From NCBI RefSeq assembly GCF_030272615.1, contig NC_081408.1:334894793-334958792 (forward strand): 64,000 nt of DNA. The letters are read 5' to 3'. Positions 29,843-40,919 of the stretch are shown one piece after another (the first letter of the stretch is position 1; each line of letters begins with the position of its first letter). The position numbers were made by a program, and so were the translations under genes. The notes under the pieces are model-generated. The model was not told the DNA's origin, did no database searches, and saw only the letters and a list, made by a program, of their open reading frames with translations. Source of the stretch: Cryptomeria japonica (lineage: Eukaryota > Streptophyta > Pinopsida > Cupressales > Cupressaceae).

Positions 29843-32644
29843 TATCTACCATCTATTGATAGTATCCCACTCCTCCTGACTAGACTCAAGTGGAGGATCA
29901 TTTTTCCTACTAGGGTAGTAATTAAGAAAGTTTTCCTTAATAGATTTCCTAATTTTGATAGTCACAACAAGAGCATTGGACTCCATATCTCTAAACACCC
30001 TATTATTTCTTTCCTTCCAAATACCCCAAACAATGCGAGGTAGGGATAAGTTCCACAAGATTCCAATCACATGGTTTCTATAAGGGCACTTCCATTGGAA
30101 CCAGAAGTTTTGAACAGAGTTAGGTGGGACCCACTTAATATTCCACAGGTTTATAAAAAAGGCCCAATTATCCCTAACATAGGAATAATGTAAGAGCAGA
30201 TGATCAAAAAATTTAGCTTCTTTACATAAAAAAACATCTATTTGTGATAGGTTTCCCATGTTTACATAGATTATCAATGGTAGAAATCTTGTTTTGCATG
30301 ATTAACCAGAAGTAGATATTAACTTTAGGAATTAAGAGTTTATTCTAAACTCTAGCCCAAAAAGGAGGAGTAAAATACCTAGTAACGATCCTAAAAGAAT
30401 TTGCCACCACAAAATTCCTAGAGGTAGAACCAATCCAAATGACCATGTCTTCCACTAGAGAGGAAGGGATGATGATCAAGTTCAACAAGGTATGGAAAGG
30501 AGACAAAGAAGCATCCAAGTCGCTGAGGTCCACCCATCCTCCATCACTAATGTAATCTGCGACCTAGGTTCCAATCAGATTAATGCATTTCTCTTTAAAT
30601 TGTGAAGCCCACACTGAATCAGACATCGGTCCCTCACCTATCCACCAGTCATCCCAAAACCTTATATTTCTTCCATTTCCCAGAACCCATGAATTCCCGT
30701 AGTAGATAATGGAGGTGGATCTAAAAAATTTGCTCCAAAGATCAGAGACCAAAGTCATGAGGGAGTAATTTTCTAGCATTCTTTTGAAGCCATGAATTTG
30801 GTATTTGTCCCTCAAAATGCCAATCCATTCATTATTCATCTTTAAACATCTCCAAATCTTCTTAGCCATTAAATCTCTATTGAAGTCTCTCAAATGTCTA
30901 ATATCCAGACCACCCTTATATCTGGGCAAACAAACCTGATCCCAGGCAACCAAATGAAGTCGGCTCTTGGACTTAGTACCCAACCATAGGAAGTGTTTCT
31001 GTATTCTTTCCATTCTGTCAACAAATTTGGTTAGGATTTTAAAGAGACTCATAGCATAGATGGGAAGGTTCTGAAGTGAAGCCTTAATTAACTAAAGTTT
31101 TCCCGCTTGACTTAATAAAGCACCTTTCCATCCAACCAACTTATTTTGGAATCTTTCAATAAAAATCAACCAAAAGGAGTCTAGGGCAGGTCCCACGCAC
31201 AAGGGAAAACCCAAATATGAATATGGAAGAGCACCCATCTCACATCCCAACATATTGGCAATCCTCAATTTCCTATGCTTAGGAGTATTCATGAAAAAAA
31301 TGGAGCTTTTAGAAAGACTGACTTTTTGCCCCGATTCTTTCTCATAAGTATCTAGTATAACTTTAATAGTTTTTGCTTCTTTAATCGAAATTTCCCCCAT
31401 TAGCAACGTATCATCAACAAATAGTATCTTGGGATGAAGGTCGTAAACCCATCAGGTTTCTCTTTCTAATCTCTCTCTGGATAATTTTGTTGAAACTTCA
31501 CTCATCAGAATAAAGAGAAATGGGGAAAGAGGATCCCCTTGTCTAATACCCCTCAATGCAGAGAAGAAACCATACACTGAACCATTGATCAGAACCAAAA
31601 ATTTGGGAATGGTAACACACTGATTGACAACCTAAATGAAGTGGCTGCCAAAACCAAAGGATTGAAGCACTCTAAACAAAAATTTCCAATTGACCCGATC
31701 ACAAGCCTTGAGAAGATTCGACTTCAACAAGAAGCCCGACTTCTTATTAATAGACAAAGAGTGGATATTTTCATGCACAACAATAATAGAATCGAAGATC
31801 TGTCTACTAGGGATAAAACCATTCTAATGCTTCGATATCAAGGAGGGAAGAATACTTTTAAGCCTAAGCACAATGATCTTGGTAAAGATTTTATGGATCG
31901 AATTGCATAAACTAATGGGTCTAAAGTCCTAAAAAGAATTGGCATCAGGTTTCTTGGGTATAGGACAAAAAAGGTGGTATTCAATTCCTTAAGAAGGTAT
32001 ATGGACCCAAAGAATTATCTCGTAGCATTGACAACATCCAAACTAATAATCTGCAAAAAAGTTGAAAAAAGAACATAAAGAAACCATTAGGGCCAGGAAC
32101 TTTATTACCTTCAAAGGAGAATATTGCAACACGAACCTCATCATGAGTAGGAATCCTAGTTAGCTCCTTATTCATATCCAGGGAGACAATACTGGAAAAC
32201 TCCCGCATGATCTCATCTTGGGCATTAATATCAAGAGGGTCATCATCTGAAAGAAGAGCAGAAAAATATCTAATGTCTTCCCAGTTCAACTCCTCCTTCT
32301 TATCAATCCAACAATGATTCACCAAGATTTTATTGATTTTGTTTGATGCCCTATGTTTGAGAGTTGTCATATGAAAAAAATTTGTGTTTCTATCCCCAGA
32401 TTTGAGCCATAAAGCTCTAGATCTTTGCTTCTAGAATTCCTCCTCCTTAGAGATGATATCATGAATTTTGGTAAGTAACTCAACTTCTTTATCCATAATC
32501 ACAAGATCATATCCCACATCTTGGATCTAAAATTGGACATCATCCAAATCTTTCTTGAGCTTCTCTTTTATCTAAAAAATATTGTCAAAGGAGGCTTTAT
32601 TCTAGAGTTGGATATTGGATTTGACATTGGCAAGTTCCATAGCT
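29843..32644 (-). pseudogene. LINE reverse transcriptase and zf-RVT region (ORF2 middle, broken)
   Basis: On the minus strand come a SRALWLKSGDRNTNFFH motif (near 32420-32370), RT blocks in shifting frames, a palm motif KSNLLKACDRVNWKF (about 31730-31680; families have Asp where Asn occurs before LLKA), LFVDDTLLMG (about 31430-31400, catalytic Asp pair intact), LSKSSIFFMNTPKHRKL, the thumb ALPYSYLGFPL, then DRMERIQKHFLWLG and LPRYKGGLDIRHLRDFN. The zf-RVT region follows (29846-30277, with GIWKERNNRVFRDME). RT copies LINE RNA at the nicked target. Many stops are present. Confidence 0.9.
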
Positions 32645-33635
32645 GGGTGAACTCACAAAGCTGGTTCCCACTTTTTGGTACGTCCTGATTTTTGCTGAAA
32701 TCATACATTTTAAAAAAAATTAATGATTTAAGCTTTAAGAGGGCCCATTTTAAGTAATTAATTGAAGAGAGTTAAATCAAAGGCTCTTAGATCAAAATTT
32801 CTTGGATAGAACCTCTCTACTTCTAAATCATACTTGCAATGGAGTCTCCTTTGCATCTATAAAACGCTAATAAAAAACCAATTTTACATTAGCTTTTGTG
32901 GGTCAAATTAATTCATTTAAAAGTTTTTTAAAAAAAGTATTTAGTCCTTATTATAAGATTTCCAAATAGTATAACTTTTACTATATTTAATTTCATTACT
33001 ATATTTTTATTTTATTTCTTAAGAATGTAGGTTTTTCACCGAACATGAACTTGTTTGTTCAATGCATTGGGAAAAATAGTAAACTAATTCAAAAAAATTC
33101 TGAAAAATATCTATGCACTAGGTATTGATGTTTTCTTTTTAAAAAAAAAAATAAAATTGAATTTTGATATATATGTAACAAGTTATGTGTTCAAACCTAC
33201 ACCTATATCTAGATTATAATTAGTCAAACTTCAAAAATTTATAAAATGAAAAATATTCAACATATCACTATCAAACCAACTGCATGCCATAGGTATTGAT
33301 GTTACAAACCAAAATTCAAAAGAATTAATTTTTTATCATTTATAAAAAAAAATTATGCATTTTGGGATACACATCACTCTTAAAAAATGTTGTTTGCTGT
33401 AAAAAAACTACTTTTTGAGGGAGATGGAAAAATCAATAAAATTTTATTCAAATAAATTTGAAAAAAATATATTTAGAATCTACAAACAAGATGTTAAAAA
33501 TCACCAGTTTATATCATCTTCAAATTCTTAACGGTTTAAAAGTTCTAGGGGTTGGAAAATGAAGGTTTTTTTCAAAATATTCATATAAGTGTCAAAGTTG
33601 GTCAATAAGTGGGAACCAATAGTGTGAGCTCACCC
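32645..33635. mobile_element. ~1-kb non-coding TIR element inside the LINE
   Basis: The ends are inverted repeats: GGGTGAACTCACAAAGCTGG followed by TTCCCACTTTTTGG on the left, and the complement of GGGTGAGCTCACACTATTGG followed by TTCCCACTTATTGAC on the right. About 27 of 34 positions agree. LINE coding sequence ends at 33636 and resumes at 32644. The interior is AT-rich without ORFs. No clear target duplication was found, so the superfamily is open. Confidence 0.72.
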
Positions 33636-34475
33636 ATCTACTCTAAACATCGTAGTTCCCTGAATATCAACATTCCACCATTTAGAACTATTGTCATGCA
33701 TCTCTGGAGCTAAAATCCACATCTTCTCAAACTTGAATATGAAGGCTCTCCTTGTGGTCAAAGGAGTTATACTCAGAATAATTGGGAAATGATCAGATCC
33801 AATCCTAGATAAAGCATTTAATCTACAAGAAGCATCATGAATCCACTCAAGAGAAATAATACCCCAGTCCAGTTTGACTTGAATGAGGTCCCCCCACTTC
33901 TTCTGTTGGACCAAGTGAATTTAGCTCCAAGGAGATCAAGGTCTAACAAAACCAGAGAATTAATCATATCTACCAGGTCCTGCCTACTTTCATTTGAAAT
34001 AAGCATCCCACCCGCCTTTTCCATACTAGATAATGGGGTATTAAAATCCCCCAATAGAATCCATTTCTCATTAGGAAAGGCCATTCTAGCATTAATGATA
34101 CAGGAATAGAGCACTTTTCTAGCGTTTTTCCCATTTGGGGCATAAATATTAGATATGATCCAAGATGAACCATCAGATTGACTAGTAAATCTAGTGGCAA
34201 TGTAATTAGAAGAGGTAAAGATAGCCTTACCCATAAGCCTTCTAGGATTCCACATAGTGGCAATGCCACCAGAAGCCCCATCAGGATCAACACAATGAGT
34301 TCCGCATTCTCTGAAAACAACCAATTTGATCTTTTCCATTCTACAACCAGACATTTTGATTTCTTGAACTAGACATATATTCAGCTTATGATCTCTAACC
34401 AGGTTGGAAAGAAGATCATGCGTGTGGGGATGATTCAATCTCCTAATATTCTATATGATGGCTTTCATTTGATTG
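33636..34475 (-). pseudogene. LINE endonuclease domain (N-terminal part of ORF2)
   Basis: The minus strand reads NIRRLNHPHTHDLL, then LNICLVQEIK (catalytic Glu), GGIATMWNP, SNIYAPNG, WILLGDFNTPLSS (catalytic Asp/Asn) and, after a frameshift near 33850, SRIGSDHFPIILS (catalytic Asp-His). This is a complete set of APE-type endonuclease motifs, which nick the target DNA to start LINE insertion. ORF1's end overlaps its start region. The domain stops at the TIR element insertion at 33635. Confidence 0.88.
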
Positions 34476-36025
34476 GATGGGGGGGACCAATCCCCGTGTC
34501 CTGTAGTGTTCTCTGTACTCCATCAGCAATGGATATCCAACTATGTTTGTCCCTACTAATCGCATTGGAAGGCCTCCCCACTACCCTCACATCATATCCA
34601 CAATTTGGCTTTTGTCTATTTCTAGTCTTAACACCACAAGAAACTGGTGCTAAAATATGACCGTTTGGGGAATTCCTTTTTTTATGCCTAGCTTTAACCT
34701 CAATAAGCAGATTTGGGTTATCATCATCCAGGGTCACATCCTCATGATTGATTGACTCTAATGAATTCTCAACTTCAACAACAAGGTGGATGGAGGGATC
34801 CAGTTCCTTGTGAACCTCCATCAAAGATTCATCTTCATAAGGAATCTCCTCAGGGTTCAAACTCCCCCCTACATCCCCCCCCCCCTCATTCAAGGGATCT
34901 GGGTTTGAAAGATTTGGATCTGGCACATGCTGAGAACACAAGATTTTATTCACTTCATCCAGACATGGAGGGGGGGCCATGGGCAGGGACTCCACCATGT
35001 CCACCCCCTTTGTCTCATCTTTTTTCCTCTAGGTCCTCTTAGGCTTAGACTTAGAAGGGCATTCCCTAGCCCAATGACCAAATGTTTTACAATGAAAGTG
35101 GGCAAAGGGAATAGATTCATACTCCACTCTCTGAACCCATCTACCTAGTTTAGAGAATAGATCTTAGCAAGTTAGCAGACTATTTAACATTCACACAAAT
35201 TATGGCATACACCAGGCACCTCTTAGCAAAGGTCATTAGGTCAACTGAAAGGAGCTCACCAAAGCATGCTGCAATCCCAACAAATATTTCTTCACCTCAG
35301 AACTCCATAGGAAAACTTGGTAGCTACACTCGTATAGGGGCCTCATTACATTCCCATTCCTTTGGTTTGAATCTCGGTTCCCATTTCTTGAGAGCTAATG
35401 AAGTTTTTCCCAACATCCAGGGGCCACTTGCTAAAATAGATCAAAGGTCCTCCTCACAGACAAAGGAGAAGGAGAAAAAACCATTGGATATGACCACCAC
35501 ATCAATCTAACCCTTTCCCTTCCATTTCTGGGACACCCAATCCCTAACAGCTTCAATATTAGGGCAAGGGCCAATAAACTTACCAACCAAGACAGAGGCC
35601 AGATTAGCCATATTCTTATTCATAATACAATATGGAATAGAGATGGAACAAGAACTAGACTCTGGGTCCACTTTATAGGGAACATGTGTAATAGCCTTTC
35701 CTTTGAGGTTTGACCCAAACAATGTAGACCATTTCCTATTGCAATCCAGAGTTCCTAGTTTCCTAAGATTCTCTACAGACTTCCTAGGGCCCTCCCCACC
35801 ACAAAGTGAATCAGTAGAGTCAGCTTTATCCTTTGGTGGTATTGGCAAGGTTCCCCCATCCCAAGTCTCATTGAGATTACCATCAGAAACTTCAGATTCT
35901 GATTCACCTATGATAGAAATCATGTGGGATCCTCTGGATCCTTCATCACCTGACCTTCCTGCTCCTTCTCCATTCGAATTCAAACCAGTCGCACCAGTCG
36001 TTCCCACTTCTCCTGCCGCACCCAT
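34465..36025 (-). pseudogene. LINE ORF1 (DUF4283-like region plus zinc knuckle)
   Basis: The minus strand starts MGAAGEVGTTGATGLN (36025), with a Gly/Ser/Asp-rich N-terminus and a segment like the DUF4283 region of plant LINE ORF1 (WSTLFGSNLKGKAITHVPYK; CIMNKNMANLASVLVGKFIG; VRDWVSQKW). A frameshift near 35500 follows. A zinc-knuckle-like motif HFHCKTFGHWARECP lies at about 35110-35060, with His where the first Cys is normal. An acidic linker and the end TGIGPPHPIK (34465) finish it. ORF1 proteins bind LINE RNA. It has several frame breaks. Confidence 0.8.
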
Positions 36026-36039
36026 GTCTCTGGATCCTC

Positions 36040-37840
36040 AATCGTTTATGCTCTATTGTTGATTTAATATTATATTTAATATTGAGTTTCTATTTATATA
36101 AGCTTTTGATTATTTAATTATTAATGGGATTTGATTTGTTATTATCATATTTATTTTTATACTATTACATTATTATTATTATTTGCATAATTGGTTATAT
36201 TATAAGTTACCTACCCCTAATTTTTATAGGTTGATTTTGAATAGGTAAGTAATTAATATTATTAAATAATAATTACCTCAATAACGTGCATGATAGGTAT
36301 AATCTATAGTTTATTGGAATTTTCTGATTGGCTAACGATTTTCTATAGTTTGGAGTTTAATTTTTATTTAATAGAGTTTTGTCGTGCACTGCCGAGTTGG
36401 GTTTTCTCTGCAAAATTTTGGTTTCATCTTTGGATTTTCAATGGAGTTTGGATTGTTTTTCTTGGAGATTTTTGATTCAATATTTGGATTGAAGTTGTTG
36501 GTTTGATTTCTCTTCTCTGAATTTCCTTTTTTCCATTACTATGATCTTCTAGGTTGGAGCTTCAAACTCCATTCTCTACATTTCTATTTGGAAAAGATTG
36601 TATACATTGTGACTATTGATAGATTGTTTGGGGCTTGGAGATTTATGTTTATGATTTCATTTTGATTTGGGGAAAATTTATAAGCAATGATAATATATTA
36701 TGATTATGGTGTAAATTTGGGATTGGTGTGTACTATCAGGAATGTATATTTCACATTTTCCCTATTGAATCATTAATTTATTTTACCCTAAGATCTTTCT
36801 TTAATTTTAAGAGTCTTGGAATGCTATATGATTATCCTTTATGCATTTTCTACACCTTTCCATGATTCTATGTTTGTTTGCAAATTAGAGTAAATATGTC
36901 TTGCTAGGAGTTATTTTCAGGAAGCCTTATGTGTTGCATTTTGTCATGATCCTATTTGTGGATTTAATGGTTTCTTTTTGTTCTTTGGGTAGCCTTTGAA
37001 ATGTTGTATTAAACTTATTCTTGCAATATTGTATCTCCCTTAGTCGTAGTGCATATTTGGTGTAGTTTTGTGCACTTCTAAGTACAATCTTGAGTGAAAA
37101 TTATTGTTAAGTCGTAATTGTGAGACTATAATCATTTTTTTTTATGTATTTCCTCATGTTATTTTTGTCCTCCCATTCCTTTTGGAAGTGATTTGGATGT
37201 GTTTGTGATTCCAGAGGTTGACCTGGGCACCTGTACTATGTTATTTGTCAGTTTTTCCTTAATTTCTACATTATGGCCTAGAAACGCTAATGTATGGCCC
37301 AAAAATGCAAAATTATGGTCCAAAAATGCCAGTATAGCTTCCAGGAATGCTAATTTGGGTTTTAGGAGTGCTGAACTGCTTCGGGGTGCAGGGAATTGCC
37401 ATTTTGGTCATTGCATTTGAGGAGTCTGATTTCATGCATTTACTAGAGGCATTTTGTGATTTTATTGAGTTCATCAGAGGTGTTTATGATATCATCTTGA
37501 TCTTCACATATTGAGTTTGTGCTCCGGTAAGAGGTTTTGTGCCTTATTGTTGAGGGGATTGTTCCTACGATGAGTTTCTCCAGCAAGAGGAAGATTGCCT
37601 CGCTATTGAGGAATGCTTATTGTAGCTCCAGTGGGATGTTGTTGCCTCACTGTTGAGGATTGGAAATTGTTTTGGAATACATTTCTAACTCATTCCTATT
37701 ATTTGGAATAGCTTTCACAAAGATGACCTTGTGATTTCTTTGTTCTGTCACTATGAGATGCCAATGATCATGCCAAGGGGTCTTCTCTTCATTCTCCCTC
37801 TATTAGAATAGTTTACACTATCACAATTGTAAGAATTTGT
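36040..37840 (+). repeat. Tekay-like gypsy LTR, continuation after the LINE (3' end unresolved)
   Basis: The segment begins with the second target-duplication copy (36040-36056) and AT-rich DNA like the left flank. It contains ACCTACCCC...TTAATATTATTAAATAATAATTACCTCA..GTGCATGATAGGT (about 36205-36300), resembling 52258-52310 of the Tekay LTR (GGGTGGGTAGAATAAATATTAATTAAGATAATATACCTCGTGCATAGGT). Its 3' end is not seen; a copia fragment follows. Confidence 0.5.
37273..37375. repeat. Short tandem repeats (~22-24 bp)
   Basis: About five imperfect copies of TATGGYCCAAAAATGCNAA / TTCCAGGAATGCTAATTTGG occur in a row; the peptide reading shows it as repeated NA(N/K)xW. Confidence 0.6.
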
Positions 37841-37849
37841 TATTCCACC

Positions 37850-39680
37850 TTTGTTGATTATTTTGATAGGTAGCACATACTTTGTATTCAACACAGGATA
37901 CTTCAATAGACAAAACCCAACAGAAACTCCACATGACCCAACATCTAGTTATTCTGACCAAGCCACTAGAGAAACCTATACAACACTTGATCGACTGAGT
38001 TATCCCGATATGATAACATTGAAATATCACCTACACAACACTTTTTTCTCTGCATCCTCTTGGCATCCCTATAGCACTTGTTGACATCAATGACAATAAT
38101 ACCAACAATCTCCCCCTTTGGTATTGATTTCAACACACAAACCAAACCAGACAAACAAGACATGTCTTCTCTCCCCCTTTGACAGCAATGGAAAATGACA
38201 GTCTCTAGCTAAGCAAGATGAACCATTATTACAATATAAAAGGCAAGGCCACTACTGTTTACACAAATTTAGATCTCCCCCTAAGACCAGACATGAGGTT
38301 CAAGGATAGGAATAAGTAAACCAATGAGCTCCCCCTGAACCACAAATTGTTGTAAAAGAAATTGGGATAACCCCAAAATTGAGTCTTAGATATTCAAAAG
38401 TGTCCTTGGGCAGAGGTTTTATAAAAATATCAGCCACTTACTCAACTGTGCTTACATATTCAACCTTGACTTCCTTGTCAGCTACCTTCTCCCTCAAGAA
38501 ATGATACTTAATCGCTATATGTTTTGTTCTTGAGTGCATGACAGAGTTCTTGGAGATGTTGATTGCACTTGAATTGTCACATTTGATGGAGATTGGATCT
38601 GCATACTCTACCTAGATATCCTTGAGTGTTTTCTTCATCTAGAGAACCTATGAACAACATGTAGCAATAACTATGCATTGTGCTTCAGCAATAGATAAAT
38701 AGATGGATTCTTGTTTCTTGTTGTGCCATAAAACTAATCTATCACCAACAAAGAAGGTACCACCACTAGTGCTCTTCCTATAATCAATACATCCTGCCCA
38801 ATCAACATCTGTGTATGCTTCTAAGCTGAAATCACCACTCTTTGAATACCATAGACCATAATCAAGTGTTCCCTCTAGAAACTTGAAGATTCTTCTAACT
38901 GTATTCACATGTGATTGCTTTGGAGAATCTTGAAATCTAGCTACCATGCACACAACTTGCACAATATCAGACCTTGAGGCTGTGAGATACAATAGGCTGC
39001 CAATCATGGATTGATAAAAGGTCTGATCTACACTAGGTGGCTCATCATATTTGCTTAATTTGCATCCTGTCACCATGGGAGTACTAACAGGTTTGTTCTC
39101 ATCCATTTGAAACTTCTTCAACATATCCTTAGCATACTTGGTTTGTGATATAAATATACCCTTTTCTAATTGGGAAACTTGCAAACCAAGAAAATATGAC
39201 ATCTCTCTAACCATAGACATTTGAAACTCGGACTGCATTTGATCAGCAAACTCCTTGCATAGGGCATCCTTGTTGCTTCCAAAGACGGCGTCATCTACAT
39301 ATACCACAACAATGATCATGTGATTACTGTCTTTCTTAAAGTATAAGTTGATATGATCAACATTCCCTTTTCTGAATCCTTGTTGTTGGAGATATTTGTC
39401 TAACCTGGAATACCATGCCCTTGGTGCTTGTTTTAAACCATATAAATCCTTTTCAACCTACATACAAAATTCTCATCTTCATGTAGCTAAAATCCTCCAA
39501 GTTTCTCTATGTAGACTTCTTCAAGATTTCCATTCAAGAAGGAAGATTTGACATCCATCTGATATACCTTATATCCCTTATATGTTGAGAATGCTAAGAA
39601 AATTCTGATTGCTTCAAGTCTTGCAACTTGTGAAAATTTCTCTTCAAAATCTATTCCTTCAACTTGAGCATATCACTTTG
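37850..39680 (-). pseudogene. Minus-strand copia fragment: end of RT, RNase H, PPT and 3' LTR start
   Basis: On the minus strand, from about 39675 come [20 protein letters not shown] (a frame break follows), VVVYVDDAVFGSN (RT active site, about 39310-39280), the RT thumb and RNase H (TDVDWAGCIDYRKSTSGGTF, SIAEAQCIVIA) to 38648. After a stop the C-terminal RNase H continues (KHIAIKYHFLREKV; DIFIKPLPKDTFEYL). A purine tract (38108-38120, complement AAAGGGGGAGAT) and an LTR start TGTTGGTATTATTGTC at 38107 follow. Only about 250 bp of that LTR remain. The RT is closest in motif to copia element 1. Gag, INT and most of RT are missing. Confidence 0.87.
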
Positions 39681-40593
39681 CATACCAATCTAGCTTTGTT
39701 TATTATAAAACTTCCTTTCCAATTCATAATCTAAAATTTACAATTCCCAAATAGAATGGAAATTTTAAAAAATTATAAGAATACCCTTGCTCTAAAGTTC
39801 AATTTATGAATTCTGAAAATTTAATGCAATTATGTAGTAATTTCAAGGTGAGGGTTAAAATCTTCCCTTTTTATAAATTGAATCTTTCAACTTTTTGAAT
39901 AATTCTATAAAAATTGTTTTCAGCATGCCTACCTATTCCTTCCATAATGTAAAAATACAACTCTGGGCCCCTAAGAGAATTTTACAATTATATTCAAATG
40001 CCACTAACTACATTGCAACATAGAAAACAAGACTTTTTAAGTAGCTAAGAAAGATTTGGAAAGCTAAATGGAACTTCAAAAGAAGAAGCAAAAACTCAAA
40101 CTCAAATTTCTCATGCATTATTTATATTTTAGCATTGCATATCTACCGCAAAAACTCAAGCCTTTTAGTGTAGTAGGAACAAGAAATTGCCAATGAATTT
40201 TGTAGTTTCTGCATTCCTATATTATAACCTTCATTATTTTCATTTTGTTTTTTCATATTAAATCAAGAAAAATAATAAGTTACATAGAAAGAAGGTAACC
40301 ACTTAGTTGCTAGAGATAAAAGAGCAAAGCTAAGAGACATAATTGTCCCAAAAATGAAACATTAATATTTCAAGAGCAACACAATTTAGAAAGGCCAACA
40401 AGTTGGAAACTAAGAAAAGTTGTAACATACTTGCAAATACAATATCATGGCTATAATATGCTATAAGGACATAAAAAACTAACATATATAACCATTAGAT
40501 GTGGAATTTAAGCATTTGTTGGAGCTATTTTAAGCATAGAGTGTCAAATATATGAAGTTGTAGCAACTAGAACTTGATCCTATCCAAGTTATT
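39681..40593. other. AT-rich intergenic DNA, no gene seen
   Basis: No ORF or repeat family recognised. It separates the copia fragment from the Tekay element. Confidence 0.4.
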
Positions 40594-40918
40594 TGTAGTA
40601 CCCCTACTTGTTTGAACTCATTAGACTCATATTTTATTGTTGTTTGTTTTCAGTGGATACATTACCATGATATGTTATTCAGATTTTTATGACATTATGC
40701 TTTATCTGGATATGAGATGCATAATTTATTTGCAGTATTTTAGTACTTGTGATTTATGTCATTTTATGGATTATTGCTATGTATTGACATTTTACTTTAT
40801 TTATGCAATGTGGAATTATATGTTGTCTATTTGCGAGTGTATTGGATGCAAGGAGACGATTTTCCTTCACTCATTTCGGTGAGACAGGGAACGTCGCGAT
40901 TCTCCTTCATCGATGTAT
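40594..40918 (+). repeat. 5' LTR remnant of the Tekay-like element
   Basis: Only the first 325 bp of the LTR are present, aligning base for base with 49413-49738. At 40919 the sequence passes straight into gag codons (ITWELFLERFRA). The rest of the LTR, the primer binding site, the leader and the gag N-terminus have been deleted. Confidence 0.88.
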
Positions 40919-40919
40919 G

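Larger units (their letters stand above)
26087..36039 (-). mobile_element. L1-type LINE with ORF1, ORF2 and an extra 3' ORF region, twice interrupted
   Basis: On the minus strand the order is ORF1 (36025-34465), endonuclease (34475-33636), RT and zf-RVT (32644-29843), RNase H (28549-27938), an extra coding region (27842-26338), a T-rich 3' UTR and a short A tail (T run 26087-26094 on plus). A degenerate target duplication of 16-17 bp flanks it. Two later insertions split it: a TIR element at 32645-33635 and a solo LTR at 28555-29837. Without them the LINE is about 7.7 kb, long for a plant L1, largely because of the extra 3' region. All ORFs contain stops or frameshifts, so it is dead. Confidence 0.8.

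Noticed and set aside
39923-39930. Possible end of the LINE-interrupted Tekay-like LTR (CA followed by GCATG, equal to the 5-mer before 25117)
   Set aside because: The preceding bases do not resemble the family's GGGGCATTACA end. A 5-bp match 14.8 kb away can occur by chance.
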